From Chitinophaga sp. CB10 (lineage in GTDB: Bacteria > Bacteroidota > Bacteroidia > Chitinophagales > Chitinophagaceae), in contig MLAV02000003.1 in assembly GCA_001870995.2 (NCBI GenBank), positions 372,001-436,000 of the forward strand: a DNA stretch of 64,000 bases, in the 5' to 3' direction. The notes beneath the pieces were generated by a model that worked only from the letters and a program-made list of their open reading frames with translations, did no database searches and was not told where the DNA came from. Shown in pieces: positions 52,878-61,644 of this stretch; position 1 is the stretch's first letter, and each line of letters starts with the position of its first letter. Position numbers and translations under genes: made by a program.

Positions 52878-53273
52878 TTAATGTTCGTAGCAATCGTAAT
52901 TCCGCTGGCGGTAGATCTTACCGTCGCGAAACTCAATAATAGTGCAAATAAACGCTTTCATGACCTGACCTCGCCGAAATTTTCCCGCGTCCACCCCGAT
53001 TTCTCCCCGCCATTCGGCCTCCACCACCAGTGTATTGCCGTTTTCAAAGGCCTTTAGCACGTTGTAGTGCTGGGTTTTGAGAATCAGCCGCGTAGTGGCC
53101 ATGCTTTCCAGAATGATGTCGAAATTCCTTTGTTTGATTTCGCCGGACATCTGGTTGGGGTATTCCGTTTGAATGATATTTGGATGAAAGATGCTGGCAA
53201 ATTCAGCCGCGTCCACTGAAAAGTTCTCCAGCAGCTGAAAGTACCGGTAAACTACCGCCAGTTTTTCGTCCAT
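52878..53273 (-). CDS. NTF2-like / SnoaL-like family protein
   Basis: A 131-residue protein beginning MDEKLAVVYRYFQLLENFSV. The segments DAAEFASIFHPNIIQTEYPN, NGNTLVVEAEWRGEI and FIEFRDGKIYRQRNYDCYEH (read without the first residues as IIEFRDGKIYRQRNYDCYEH) are typical of nuclear-transport-factor-2-like small enzymes or binding proteins. Ligand unknown. It is the first of a possible three-gene unit with the lipoprotein and nrtR. Confidence 0.85.
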   Translation of the reverse strand: MDEKLAVVYRYFQLLENFSVDAAEFASIFHPNIIQTEYPNQMSGEIKQRNFDIILESMATTRLILKTQHYNVLKAFENGNTLVVEAEWRGEIGVDAGKFRRGQVMKAFICTIIEFRDGKIYRQRNYDCYEH

Positions 53274-53389
53274 TCAGGAATTTGATTACGAATTACAAAT
53301 TACGCAATACTGTCCACCTATCACATAGCCGGGCAGCAAACGAATTGCGAATTTATAAAATTCGTTAGTATATCAGCATCAGCTTTGGA

Positions 53390-54745
53390 CTATTTGATGG
53401 CGGCGGTGGCAGGTTCCGGGGTTGTGGTAAACGCCAGTTTATCCAGGTTATCGGTTTTTTCGATCAGGTCAAATACCACTTTCATCACGGTGAGGGTGCC
53501 TTCGTAGTTGATCTTGTCGGCGCTGTCCTCCGGTTGGTGGTAATCGTCCATCCCGGTGTAAAAGAATAAAACGGGGATTTGTTTGCGGTAGAAGGAAGTG
53601 TGATCTGAATTGCCAACGCCGCTGGCTTCATACACTACTTTCGTTTCCCTGCCGGAGTTCTCCAGCAGTTTTGACCAGGAAGGGCTGGTGCCGATACCTG
53701 CAATTTGTAAACCGTTGGTCGTATTGAGGCGGCCAATCATGTCGAGGTTCAGCATGTAGTTGGCCTTACTGAGGTCCACCGGGCTGTGGGATGCCAGGTA
53801 GCGGGAGCCGCTGAGGGATTGCTCATTTCCGGAGAAGGCAACAAACAGGTAATTGGTATTTTTCAGCTTAGCGCTTTTCACCTGGCGGCCCAGTTCCAGC
53901 AGGGCGGCGATGCCGCTGGCGTTATCGTTGGCGCCATGGTATAACACCTTGCCTTTGGCGGAGCCGTTGTGCTCCTCTCCATAGCCAAGATGGTCGTAAT
54001 GCGCCCCGATGATAACGGTGCGCGCGGCTTTATTGTCTATGTAGCCAATTACATTGGTACCGGTTCTTTTGACCGGTTGCAGGGCAATATCCATTTGGAT
54101 GAGGAAGCTGTTTGCGTTCTCGTCGTCCAGGATTTTGCTGATGTCTTTATTGACCCATACGGCCGGTATGGGGGCGGCTGTTTCAGTTTTTTCCAGCCAG
54201 CTGTTTATTTCCGGGAGCGTTTCGGCGCCATTGAAGAAGATGATGCCAGTAGCGCCGGCTTTCGCGGCCTCGGCTGTCTGTTGTTTGTAGAGGTCCAGCC
54301 GGGACTTGTATTTAGCAGCGTCCAGGTCCGCCACGTTAATGAGCCAGATGTTATCCGGCTCATTGGCCTGTGGCAGCACTTCCCCTTTCACGGCTTTGGC
54401 GGCGGTAAACGGCAGGGGGATGTATTGTACGCCGGCGGCCAGGGGTTTATGATTCAGCTCAAAGCTGCAGTTAGCCGCGGGTTCACGGCCTTCCTTTACG
54501 GTAAAGGTTTGCAGGTATCCGTCTGTTCCCATGGGGAGCAGGCCTATCTGCTGCATCTGACTCTGGATGTAGGCAGCAGCCAGTTTTTCGCCGGGCGCCC
54601 CTGTGAGGCGGCCTTCCAGCTTGTCGCTGCTGAGGTAGCTGATGTGCTGTTGCAGGTTTGTCAGGGTTTTTCGGTCGCTTTTTTTCTGTGCGCTTACTAC
54701 CACGGTAGTTACTACCAGAGGTAACAGCCAGGTTATCTTTTTCAC
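53390..54745 (-). CDS. M28-family peptidase with PA domain, catalytic Glu replaced
   Basis: A 451-residue exported protein (signal MKKITWLLPLVVTTVVVSAQ). An N-terminal helical part and a PA domain (about 95-235) are followed by the M28 zinc peptidase domain. Zinc ligands are seen in GAHYDHLGYGEE and GANDNASGIAALLE, and the Asp of NLDMIGR. The usual GEE motif reads FSGNEQSLSGS: the second Glu (zinc ligand) is kept, but the first, the general base, is Asn. DHTSFYRKQIPVLFFYTGMD supplies the last His. Either it is catalytically impaired, or another residue has taken over. Confidence 0.88.
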   Translation of the reverse strand: MKKITWLLPLVVTTVVVSAQKKSDRKTLTNLQQHISYLSSDKLEGRLTGAPGEKLAAAYIQSQMQQIGLLPMGTDGYLQTFTVKEGREPAANCSFELNHKPLAAGVQYIPLPFTAAKAVKGEVLPQANEPDNIWLINVADLDAAKYKSRLDLYKQQTAEAAKAGATGIIFFNGAETLPEINSWLEKTETAAPIPAVWVNKDISKILDDENANSFLIQMDIALQPVKRTGTNVIGYIDNKAARTVIIGAHYDHLGYGEEHNGSAKGKVLYHGANDNASGIAALLELGRQVKSAKLKNTNYLFVAFSGNEQSLSGSRYLASHSPVDLSKANYMLNLDMIGRLNTTNGLQIAGIGTSPSWSKLLENSGRETKVVYEASGVGNSDHTSFYRKQIPVLFFYTGMDDYHQPEDSADKINYEGTLTVMKVVFDLIEKTDNLDKLAFTTTPEPATAAIK

Positions 54746-54895
54746 AGCAAACTGGTTTTGGGTGTGATGGCAAAATTACGAATTACCTCAGTGCAATACA
54801 GAAATTCATGCCAGTTCTTTTTTTACTATCCATTGTATATTAGCTATTTATAATATAACCCTTCGGTCTGTTAATCGTCATTCGTGAAACGGGGT

Positions 54896-54928
54896 TTGCT
54901 GTTGGTATAGGTCAAAGTGCTATTTTTG
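54896..54928 (+). promoter_or_regulatory. Promoter of gcvT
   Basis: TTG at 54896-54898 and TATTTTTG at 54921-54928 are 22 bp apart, within the range for the Bacteroidota TTG-N17-23-TAnnTTTG consensus. The ATG follows 20 bp later. CCGCG follows the -7 box, as at the aminotransferase promoter. Confidence 0.5.
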
Positions 54929-54948
54929 CCGCGTTTTAAAAAATAAGT

Positions 54949-56037
54949 ATGAAAAACACGCCTTTTACAGAAAAACACATTGCGCTGGGTGCGAAGATGG
55001 CTCCTTTCGCAGGTTACAACATGCCAATATCCTATACAGGTATCAACGACGAACATCAGGCCGTACGCACCAATGCAGGAGTTTTTGATGTGAGCCACAT
55101 GGGCGAGTTTATTCTGAAAGGGGAAAATGCGCTGGACCTCATTCAGCGGGTAACCTCCAACGATGCTTCCAAACTCACTGCCGGCAAGGCGCAGTACAGC
55201 TGCCTGCCAAACGACGAGGGCGGTATCGTAGACGACCTGCTGGTGTATTGCATTGAACCCAACAACGTGTATATGTTGGTGGTAAATGCCAGCAACATTG
55301 AAAAAGACTGGAACAGGATCAGTCAGTTCAACACCAAAAACGTGGAAATGCACAATATTTCCGATAAAACCTGTCTGCTCGCCATCCAGGGCCCTAATGC
55401 CACCAGCATGCTGCAGCCCCTCACCGAGATAGACCTGGTCAACCTGAAATATTACACTTTCGCCAAAGGCGAATTTGCAGGCGTTCCCAATGTGCTGATC
55501 AGCGCTACCGGCTACACCGGCGCTGGTGGTGTGGAAATATATTTTGAAGATACAGACGGCGCTGCCGATAAAATCTGGGATGCCCTCTTCGCAGTAGGCG
55601 GCCCTAAAGGCCTGAAGCCTATCGGCCTCGGCGCCCGCGATACCCTCCGCCTGGAAATGGGCTTCTGCCTCTACGGAAATGATATTGACGACCGTACCTC
55701 CCCGATGGAAGCAGGCCTGGGCTGGATCACGAAATTCACGAAGGACTTCCCTTCCCGCGCCATCTTTGAAGCGCAGAAAGCCAACGGCGTGGAACAGAAA
55801 CTGGTTGGTTTTGAAATGGTGGACAAAGGTATTCCCCGTCACGATTACGAAATCAAGGATGCTGCCGGCAATGTAATCGGCCGCGTAACTTCCGGTACCC
55901 AATCCCCCAGCCTGTCAAAGGCTATCGGCCTCGGCTACGTTAAAACGCCTTTCGCTGCGCTGGATACAGAGATCTTCATCGCCGTGCGCGACAAGCAGCT
56001 GAAAGCTAAAGTGGTGAAAGTTCCCTTCCTGGGATAA
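54949..56037 (+). CDS. gcvT: Aminomethyltransferase (glycine cleavage T-protein)
   Basis: GcvT transfers the one-carbon unit from aminomethyl-lipoyl H-protein to tetrahydrofolate. The 362-residue protein shows FAGYNMPISYTGINDEHQAV, GVFDVSHMGEF, GGIVDDLLVYC, ISATGYTGAGGVEIYFED and ARDTLRLEMGFCLYGNDID (folate-binding domain), and the C-terminal RVTSGTQSPSLSKAIGLGYV. Length and motifs are normal. No other glycine-cleavage genes are adjacent. Confidence 0.97.
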   Translation: MKNTPFTEKHIALGAKMAPFAGYNMPISYTGINDEHQAVRTNAGVFDVSHMGEFILKGENALDLIQRVTSNDASKLTAGKAQYSCLPNDEGGIVDDLLVYCIEPNNVYMLVVNASNIEKDWNRISQFNTKNVEMHNISDKTCLLAIQGPNATSMLQPLTEIDLVNLKYYTFAKGEFAGVPNVLISATGYTGAGGVEIYFEDTDGAADKIWDALFAVGGPKGLKPIGLGARDTLRLEMGFCLYGNDIDDRTSPMEAGLGWITKFTKDFPSRAIFEAQKANGVEQKLVGFEMVDKGIPRHDYEIKDAAGNVIGRVTSGTQSPSLSKAIGLGYVKTPFAALDTEIFIAVRDKQLKAKVVKVPFLG

Positions 56038-56109
56038 GCATAAAATTGATGTTCCGGCAGATTCAAATATGAATAGCCGGTGAATATTATTAATTTCGGT
56101 GCCTGGAAT

Positions 56110-56129
56110 TTCCGGGTACCGGAATTTTT
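56110..56129 (+). terminator. Weak intrinsic terminator after gcvT
   Basis: TTCCGG-GTA-CCGGAA forms a 6-bp stem followed by TTTTTG, 72 bp after the gcvT stop and just upstream of the SRPBCC gene. Likely partial. Confidence 0.5.
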
Positions 56130-56146
56130 GTAATTACACCATATCT

Positions 56147-56620
56147 ATGCCCACTATTCATCTGACGACCGTCATCCACGCTCCGCGGGAGCGGGTCTTT
56201 GACCTTAGCCGTAGTATAGGACTCCATAAAAAAAGTATGGAGCGCACAAAGGAAGAGCCCATTAAAGGTAAAACCAGCGGACTTATTTCCTTCGGGGAAT
56301 CCGTGACCTGGCAGGCCAGGCACCTGGGAAAGCTCAGGCAGCTGACCACCAGGATAACCGCTATGGAAAAGCATGTTCACTTCCGCGATGAAATGGAGGA
56401 AGGGGACTTTACCTTTATGAAGCATGACCACTACTACAAAGAGATTCAAAACGGTACCGTCATGATAGACCTGATGGAGTTTGGCACGCCTTACGGCTGG
56501 CTGGGCAGAATGGTGGAGCGGTTTTACCTGGTGAATTATATGACGAAGCTGTTATGCCTTCGCAACGATACTATTAAGGAATATGCGGAATCTGACAAGT
56601 GGCGGGTGATCCTTGATTAA
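56147..56620 (+). CDS. SRPBCC (START-like) family protein
   Basis: A 157-residue protein reading MPTIHLTTVIHAPRERVFDL at its start, the classical beginning of SRPBCC/polyketide-cyclase-like ligand-binding domains, with GLISFGESVTWQARHLGKLR and FREFGTPYGWLGRM-like blocks (here DLMEFGTPYGWLGRMVERFY). It probably binds a hydrophobic ligand. The ATG is chosen over one 16 codons upstream because it aligns with the family start. It precedes comB by 16 bp. Confidence 0.87.
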   Translation: MPTIHLTTVIHAPRERVFDLSRSIGLHKKSMERTKEEPIKGKTSGLISFGESVTWQARHLGKLRQLTTRITAMEKHVHFRDEMEEGDFTFMKHDHYYKEIQNGTVMIDLMEFGTPYGWLGRMVERFYLVNYMTKLLCLRNDTIKEYAESDKWRVILD

Positions 56621-56636
56621 TGCAAAATGCAACTGA

Positions 56637-57371
56637 ATGACAGAAAGTAACAAACCGAGTCTGGAAGTATGTTTATCCCCGGCTCTCCTGCATCTCTATG
56701 ATGTAAAGAACAGCATCGTGGTAATTATCGATGTGCTGCGCGCTACGTCCACCATCTGTACTGCCTTGTACAACGGGGCTGCCAGAGTTATCCCGGTGGC
56801 CAGTGTGGAAGAATGCGTGAATATCGGACGCGCCATCGGCGGCATTACCGCCGGCGAGCGGGATGGAAAAGTGGCGGAAGGATTGGTGCATGGCAACTCC
56901 CCTTTCGAATATCCACGGGATTTTGTGGAAGGAAAAACGCTCGTACTCACCACTACCAACGGCACCAAACTGCTGCACATGGCCAAAGATGCCATCCAGA
57001 TAGTGACCGGCTCCTTCCCTAATATCAGCGCGGTTTGCGACTACCTGGTAGCACAGGGGCAAAACGTCATCCTTGGCTGCGCGGCCTGGAAGGACAGGGT
57101 TAACCTGGAAGATACCCTCTTTGCCGGCGCTGTGGTAAGCAGGATCAAATCCCATTTTGAGGTGAACTGCGATAGCGCCCTTGCTGCGGAAACCATGTAT
57201 GAAGCGGCAAAAGGCGATGTGTTCACCTTCATGAAACAGGCCTCGCATTATAAGCGGCTTGCTAAATACGGACTGGAAAAAGATATTCAATATTGCCTTA
57301 CGCCGGATGGCGCCAACGTGCTGCCGCTGTTTAAAAACGGAGAACTGGTAGCCGAAGAAGTGCCTGCTTGA
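56637..57371 (+). CDS. comB: 2-phosphosulfolactate phosphatase family protein (ComB)
   Basis: ComB removes phosphate from 2-phosphosulfolactate. The 244-residue protein contains VVIIDVLRATSTICTALYNG, ITAGERDGKVAEGLVHGNSP, LVLTTTNGTKLL and VILGCAAWKDRVNLEDTLFA, the conserved blocks of the family. In methanogens the step belongs to coenzyme M synthesis; in Bacteroidota a role in sulfonate or sulfonolipid metabolism is conceivable but not shown here. It is likely co-transcribed with the SRPBCC gene. Confidence 0.92.
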   Translation: MTESNKPSLEVCLSPALLHLYDVKNSIVVIIDVLRATSTICTALYNGAARVIPVASVEECVNIGRAIGGITAGERDGKVAEGLVHGNSPFEYPRDFVEGKTLVLTTTNGTKLLHMAKDAIQIVTGSFPNISAVCDYLVAQGQNVILGCAAWKDRVNLEDTLFAGAVVSRIKSHFEVNCDSALAAETMYEAAKGDVFTFMKQASHYKRLAKYGLEKDIQYCLTPDGANVLPLFKNGELVAEEVPA

Positions 57372-57397
57372 TTTTTTGTTTTTTGAAAATCTGTGAA

Positions 57398-57420
57398 GGG
57401 ACGCCACTGGCGTTCCTTTT
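57398..57420 (+). terminator. Intrinsic terminator after comB
   Basis: GGGACGCC-ACT-GGCGTTCC forms an 8-bp stem (one G-U) followed by TTTT. Confidence 0.75.
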
Positions 57421-57710
57421 CCGTTTAATGTGGGACTTCCGTAGCATTTTCCAAAGCGGCATTAGATCTTTCCCCCCACCCCTCAATTACTTTTTCTATC
57501 ATTTTTACATTTGAAAATCAACATTTTTAAAATGGTATTTTTTACTTATTTTTAAAGAAAAGATGTGTCTTCGGCCGTAGGCTTGAATCTTTTTCATTGG
57601 AGATTTTTTGCTTACTTTTGTGGATTGCCTTTTTACCAGCTGCCGAATACTTTTTTTTCTTATTTTAACCCTTTGGCTGGTAAATCAAAACCAAGGCAAC
57701 AACAGATAGT
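57421..57710 (+). promoter_or_regulatory. Upstream region of the SNF2 helicase gene
   Basis: No gene is seen in this AT-rich region. TACTTTTG at 57613-57620 fits the -7 consensus TAnnTTTG, leaving a 90-nt leader before the helicase ATG; no TTG is found at standard spacing. Confidence 0.4.
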
Positions 57711-60700
57711 ATGTCGCTACCCCATTTGCTAAAATATGTTTACAATAACGGCACTGATGAAGTGATCCGCAGGGGGAAGCGTATATTTTCGACCGGGGGT
57801 GTTGAACTTATCGAGGCAGACCCCGTGCTTAAATCAGCTACCTTCCGCGTGAAGAGCGACACGCATGCCAACTACTATCGCGTATCTATCAATAAATACG
57901 GCGATAACACCGGGATGTCCATCAGGTGCCAATGTCCTTACAACCTGGGAGATATTTGCCGCCACGAGGCCGCCGCATTATTCCAGCTACAGGAAATGTT
58001 GGACAAAAACCAGTTTGAAAGCTTCGACTCTCAATTTGATCAGCAACATACCCTGATCAAAATGAAATCCATTGACCTGAAGACCATCAAGCTGCTCACC
58101 TCAGGCAGCATCTTTGCCAACGCGGAAAAACTGGCGAAAGAAAAGCCGGCTAAGATCACCAGCGCAAAAGATGAGAAGGTGGAAGCCACCCTCACCGTGG
58201 ATAAACAGGATTTTCCGCTGATCATACAACGAAATGAAGAGCGCTTTTTCGATACGCATTGCACCTGCGATGAAACAGAACATGCGCTCTGCGTACATAA
58301 AACCACCCTGTTCCTGCAATTGCTGCAAAAACACGGGCCGTTCTATTTCGATACCCTCCGCAACTGGGATAAGGAAAAGAACAAACTGCTGTCCCTCTAC
58401 GGTTATTCCCTGAGCGATGACCTGGAAGGGAAATTTGCCTTCTCCTATAATGAAGGCAAGCCTTTCCTGCGCGTGCTGGACCCCAGTATCAAACGCGTGG
58501 ACGGTTCCGCCATCGGCCGCCAGGCAGCTACCCCTGCCCCGCCGCCGCCGGACGAAACTATTACCGCCACACAGCGCCTCGCCGTGGTGTTTAACGCCAA
58601 TGAACCGCTGTATCCTTACTTCCGGCTCGACCTGGTAAGCGGCGAGGTAAACGAGGAGCAAACGGAATTCGTATCCCTGGCCAGTAAGCTGGACCTCACC
58701 AAATACGTGGACTTTTACCAGTACAAGGAAAAAGACCGCGACCTGATTGCGCCTGTGCGTAAACTTCAGAATGCGGAAGTGAGTAAATTCCTCAGCAAGA
58801 ACTCGCCCTTTGCCGGCATCTGGGAAAATATCACGCATGAAAATGCGGAGGAACTCCCTACCGAAACCAAAGAGCTGATGCTGGAATACCTGCATCCCAA
58901 ACTGGCCAAGCTGTTTCCGCAGATGGCCGAGCAGGGCCTCATTTTCCTGCTGCCCAACCGCCAGCCGTTTAAAACCAAAAGCCTGGTACCGGTGCAGCTG
59001 GGCGCAGAGCGGCTCAAACTTATCATCAAAACACATACAGGCAATACCCACGTGGAAGTGGAATGCTTCGTGTCTATCGAAGGCGAAGAGATAAACGTTT
59101 CCAAAAACGCCTGGGAAAGCCCGCTGCTGTTCCTCCACCAGAACGTGGTGTATATGTTCGAAAACCCGCAGGATGCCCTTCACGTGGAACTCTTCCGCCA
59201 GAATGGGAAACTGCGTATATCCAACAAGGAATGGCCGGTGTACCTGAAAGATTACCTGCTGCCACTTAGCCGGCAATACGATATTCAGTTCGACAGCGGG
59301 CTGCTGGCCGAAGTGAAGGACCTGAAGCCGGAAAACAGGGTATATCTCAAGGAAATGGGCGAAACCTTCATCATCCAGCCGGGCTTTGCCTACCGCGGGC
59401 AGGAAGTGGAATGGAACGATGAAGCTAAAATCACCGTCCAGGAAGGGAATAAGGTGATCGTTATCCAGCGTAACAAGGAAGCAGAAGAAGAGTTTGTGAA
59501 CAAACTCCGCACCCTGCATACCAACTTCTCGCAGAACGACAACCACAACTACTTCTACCTCCGCGCTAAAGAAGCCCTGAAGAACAACTGGTTCTTCCTG
59601 TTCTTCGATGCGCTGAAGGAAATGGACGTACGGGTGTTTGGCTTCGATAACCTGCGCAACTTCAAATTCAGTTCCCATAAGCCGGTGACCAACCTGCAAA
59701 TCAGCAGCGGCATCGACTGGTTTGACGCGCAGATAGAAGTATTGTACGGGGATCAGAAGGTAAGCATCAAGGACATCAAGTCGGCCCTGGCCAACAAACA
59801 GAATTATGTGCAGCTGGCGGATGGCTCCCTGGGATTGCTGCCGGAGGAATGGCTGCGCAAATACTCCTTGCTGTTTAAAGTGGGTGAGGAAAAAGATAAA
59901 GGACTTAAACTCAGTAAATATAACTTCTCCGTTATTGATGAACTCTACGAGTTTATCGACGATGAAGCCGTAGTGATTGAACTGGAACAGAAACGCCGCA
60001 AGCTCCTGCAGTTCGATGAAATCCGCAATATTGACCTGCCGGCAAACCTGCACGCGCAACTGCGCCCTTACCAGGAAAGTGGTTTCCAATGGCTCAATTA
60101 CCTGGACGAAATCAAATGGGGGGGCATCCTGGCGGACGATATGGGTCTTGGTAAAACCATCCAGGCCCTTACCTTCATTCAATACTACAAAAACAAACAT
60201 GGCCAGTGTATGACGCTGGTGGTATGCCCTACCACCCTGATCTACAACTGGGAAAATGAAATCAGGAAGTTTACGCCGGATATATCCCATCATATACACC
60301 ACGGCCCGACCAGGCTGAAAAGCAGCGAGGAGCTGGCCAAATATGACGTGATCATCACCACCTACGGCACCCTGCGCAGCGATGTGCAGCTCCTCATGAA
60401 ACTGGAATTCGACTACGTGGTACTGGATGAATCCCAGGCGATCAAAAACCCGCAGTCGAAAGTTACCAAAGCGGCACAGCTGCTGCATACCAAAAACAGG
60501 CTGGCGCTGAGCGGTACCCCGATGCAGAATAACACATTCGACATCTACGCCCAGATGAACTTCCTGAACCCGGGTATGCTGGGCAGTGTGGACTTCTTCC
60601 GGAACGAGTTTGCGACCCCGATCGACAAATTCCAGGACGAAGAGCGTAAAGAGCACCTGCGTAAGCTGATCTATCCGTTTATCCTGCGCCGTACCAAGGA

Positions 60701-61448
60701 ACAGGTGGCGAAGGAACTGCCGGAAAAGATTGAAACCGTTATTTTCTGCGAAATGGATGCGGAGCAGCGGCATATTTACGATGCTTACCGCAACAGCTAT
60801 CGCTCTAAAATATTGGGCGTTATCGAAGACCAGGGTATGGAACGCAGCCAGCTGACCATCCTCCAGGGCTTGATGAAGCTCCGCCAGATATGCGACAGTC
60901 CGGCCATCCTCAACGATACGGAACAATACCCGAACCACTCGGTGAAGCTGCATGAGCTCACCCGCGAAATCTCCGAAAACATTGGTAACCACAAGGTGCT
61001 GGTGTTCTCCCAGTTCCTCGGTATGCTGGGGCTGATCCGGGAACGGCTGCAGCACATGAAGATTCCGTTCGAGTATTTCGATGGCAGCACCTCCACCGTG
61101 GATCGGGAGAAGGCTATCCAGAACTTCCAGAACAACGATGACTGCAGGGTATTCCTCATCTCGCTGAAAGCCGGTGGCGTGGGTCTGAACCTGACGGCAG
61201 CGGATTACGTGTACATCGTGGACCCGTGGTGGAACCCGGCTGTGGAGCAACAGGCCATTGACCGTACTCACCGTATCGGGCAAACGAAAAATATCTTTGC
61301 GTACCGTATGATTTGTAAGGACACCGTGGAAGAGAAAATTCTGCAGTTACAGGAGCGGAAAAAATCCCTCGTGAAGGAAATTATTGCGGACGACAACGGA
61401 TTTGTGAAGAAGCTGACGAAAGAAGATGTATTGTACCTGTTCAGTTAA
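57711..61448 (+). CDS. SNF2-family DNA/RNA helicase-like ATPase with two SWIM-type zinc motifs
   Basis: A 1245-residue protein. A SWIM zinc finger lies at about residues 71-83 (CQCPYNLGDICRH, CxC-x7-CxH) and a second motif of exactly the same spacing at about 183-196 (CTCDETEHALCVH). A long unassigned middle region (about 240-750) follows. The SNF2 ATPase has Walker A in ADDMGLGKTIQALTF (about 805), the DESQ box in YVVLDESQAIKNPQSK (about 905), LSGTPMQNN, and the C-terminal helicase motifs GGVGLNLTAADYVYIVDPWW and QAIDRTHRIGQ. It remodels protein-DNA complexes; partners unknown. It is monocistronic with its own terminator. Confidence 0.94.
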   Translation: MSLPHLLKYVYNNGTDEVIRRGKRIFSTGGVELIEADPVLKSATFRVKSDTHANYYRVSINKYGDNTGMSIRCQCPYNLGDICRHEAAALFQLQEMLDKNQFESFDSQFDQQHTLIKMKSIDLKTIKLLTSGSIFANAEKLAKEKPAKITSAKDEKVEATLTVDKQDFPLIIQRNEERFFDTHCTCDETEHALCVHKTTLFLQLLQKHGPFYFDTLRNWDKEKNKLLSLYGYSLSDDLEGKFAFSYNEGKPFLRVLDPSIKRVDGSAIGRQAATPAPPPPDETITATQRLAVVFNANEPLYPYFRLDLVSGEVNEEQTEFVSLASKLDLTKYVDFYQYKEKDRDLIAPVRKLQNAEVSKFLSKNSPFAGIWENITHENAEELPTETKELMLEYLHPKLAKLFPQMAEQGLIFLLPNRQPFKTKSLVPVQLGAERLKLIIKTHTGNTHVEVECFVSIEGEEINVSKNAWESPLLFLHQNVVYMFENPQDALHVELFRQNGKLRISNKEWPVYLKDYLLPLSRQYDIQFDSGLLAEVKDLKPENRVYLKEMGETFIIQPGFAYRGQEVEWNDEAKITVQEGNKVIVIQRNKEAEEEFVNKLRTLHTNFSQNDNHNYFYLRAKEALKNNWFFLFFDALKEMDVRVFGFDNLRNFKFSSHKPVTNLQISSGIDWFDAQIEVLYGDQKVSIKDIKSALANKQNYVQLADGSLGLLPEEWLRKYSLLFKVGEEKDKGLKLSKYNFSVIDELYEFIDDEAVVIELEQKRRKLLQFDEIRNIDLPANLHAQLRPYQESGFQWLNYLDEIKWGGILADDMGLGKTIQALTFIQYYKNKHGQCMTLVVCPTTLIYNWENEIRKFTPDISHHIHHGPTRLKSSEELAKYDVIITTYGTLRSDVQLLMKLEFDYVVLDESQAIKNPQSKVTKAAQLLHTKNRLALSGTPMQNNTFDIYAQMNFLNPGMLGSVDFFRNEFATPIDKFQDEERKEHLRKLIYPFILRRTKEQVAKELPEKIETVIFCEMDAEQRHIYDAYRNSYRSKILGVIEDQGMERSQLTILQGLMKLRQICDSPAILNDTEQYPNHSVKLHELTREISENIGNHKVLVFSQFLGMLGLIRERLQHMKIPFEYFDGSTSTVDREKAIQNFQNNDDCRVFLISLKAGGVGLNLTAADYVYIVDPWWNPAVEQQAIDRTHRIGQTKNIFAYRMICKDTVEEKILQLQERKKSLVKEIIADDNGFVKKLTKEDVLYLFS

Positions 61449-61470
61449 GGCATAATGATATAAATGTCAA

Positions 61471-61496
61471 GCCCGCCGGCGCCGGTGGGCTTTTCT
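61471..61496 (+). terminator. Intrinsic terminator after the SNF2 gene
   Basis: AGCCCGCCGG-CG-CCGGTGGGCT pairs with one G-T and is followed by TTTTCT, 22 bp after the stop. Confidence 0.8.
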
Positions 61497-61644
61497 ATGC
61501 GGAAATATTGCTGCCCTGGACCAGCGGTTTGGTCCAACTTACCATGTGAATTATATTTGTAAAATTGAAATTAAATAATTGAAATCTATATATATATTGC
61601 GCTAATTTTTCTTCGATTAACCTGTACAGCTTAGATAATTCTTT

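Noticed and set aside
54871..55902. Long open frame opposite gcvT
   Set aside because: Shadow of gcvT; its translation shows no family features.
58101..61283. Very long open frame (over 1000 codons) on the minus strand opposite the SNF2 gene
   Set aside because: It is a codon-bias shadow of the plus-strand gene. Its translation has no recognisable domain, while the plus strand has full SNF2 and SWIM motifs.
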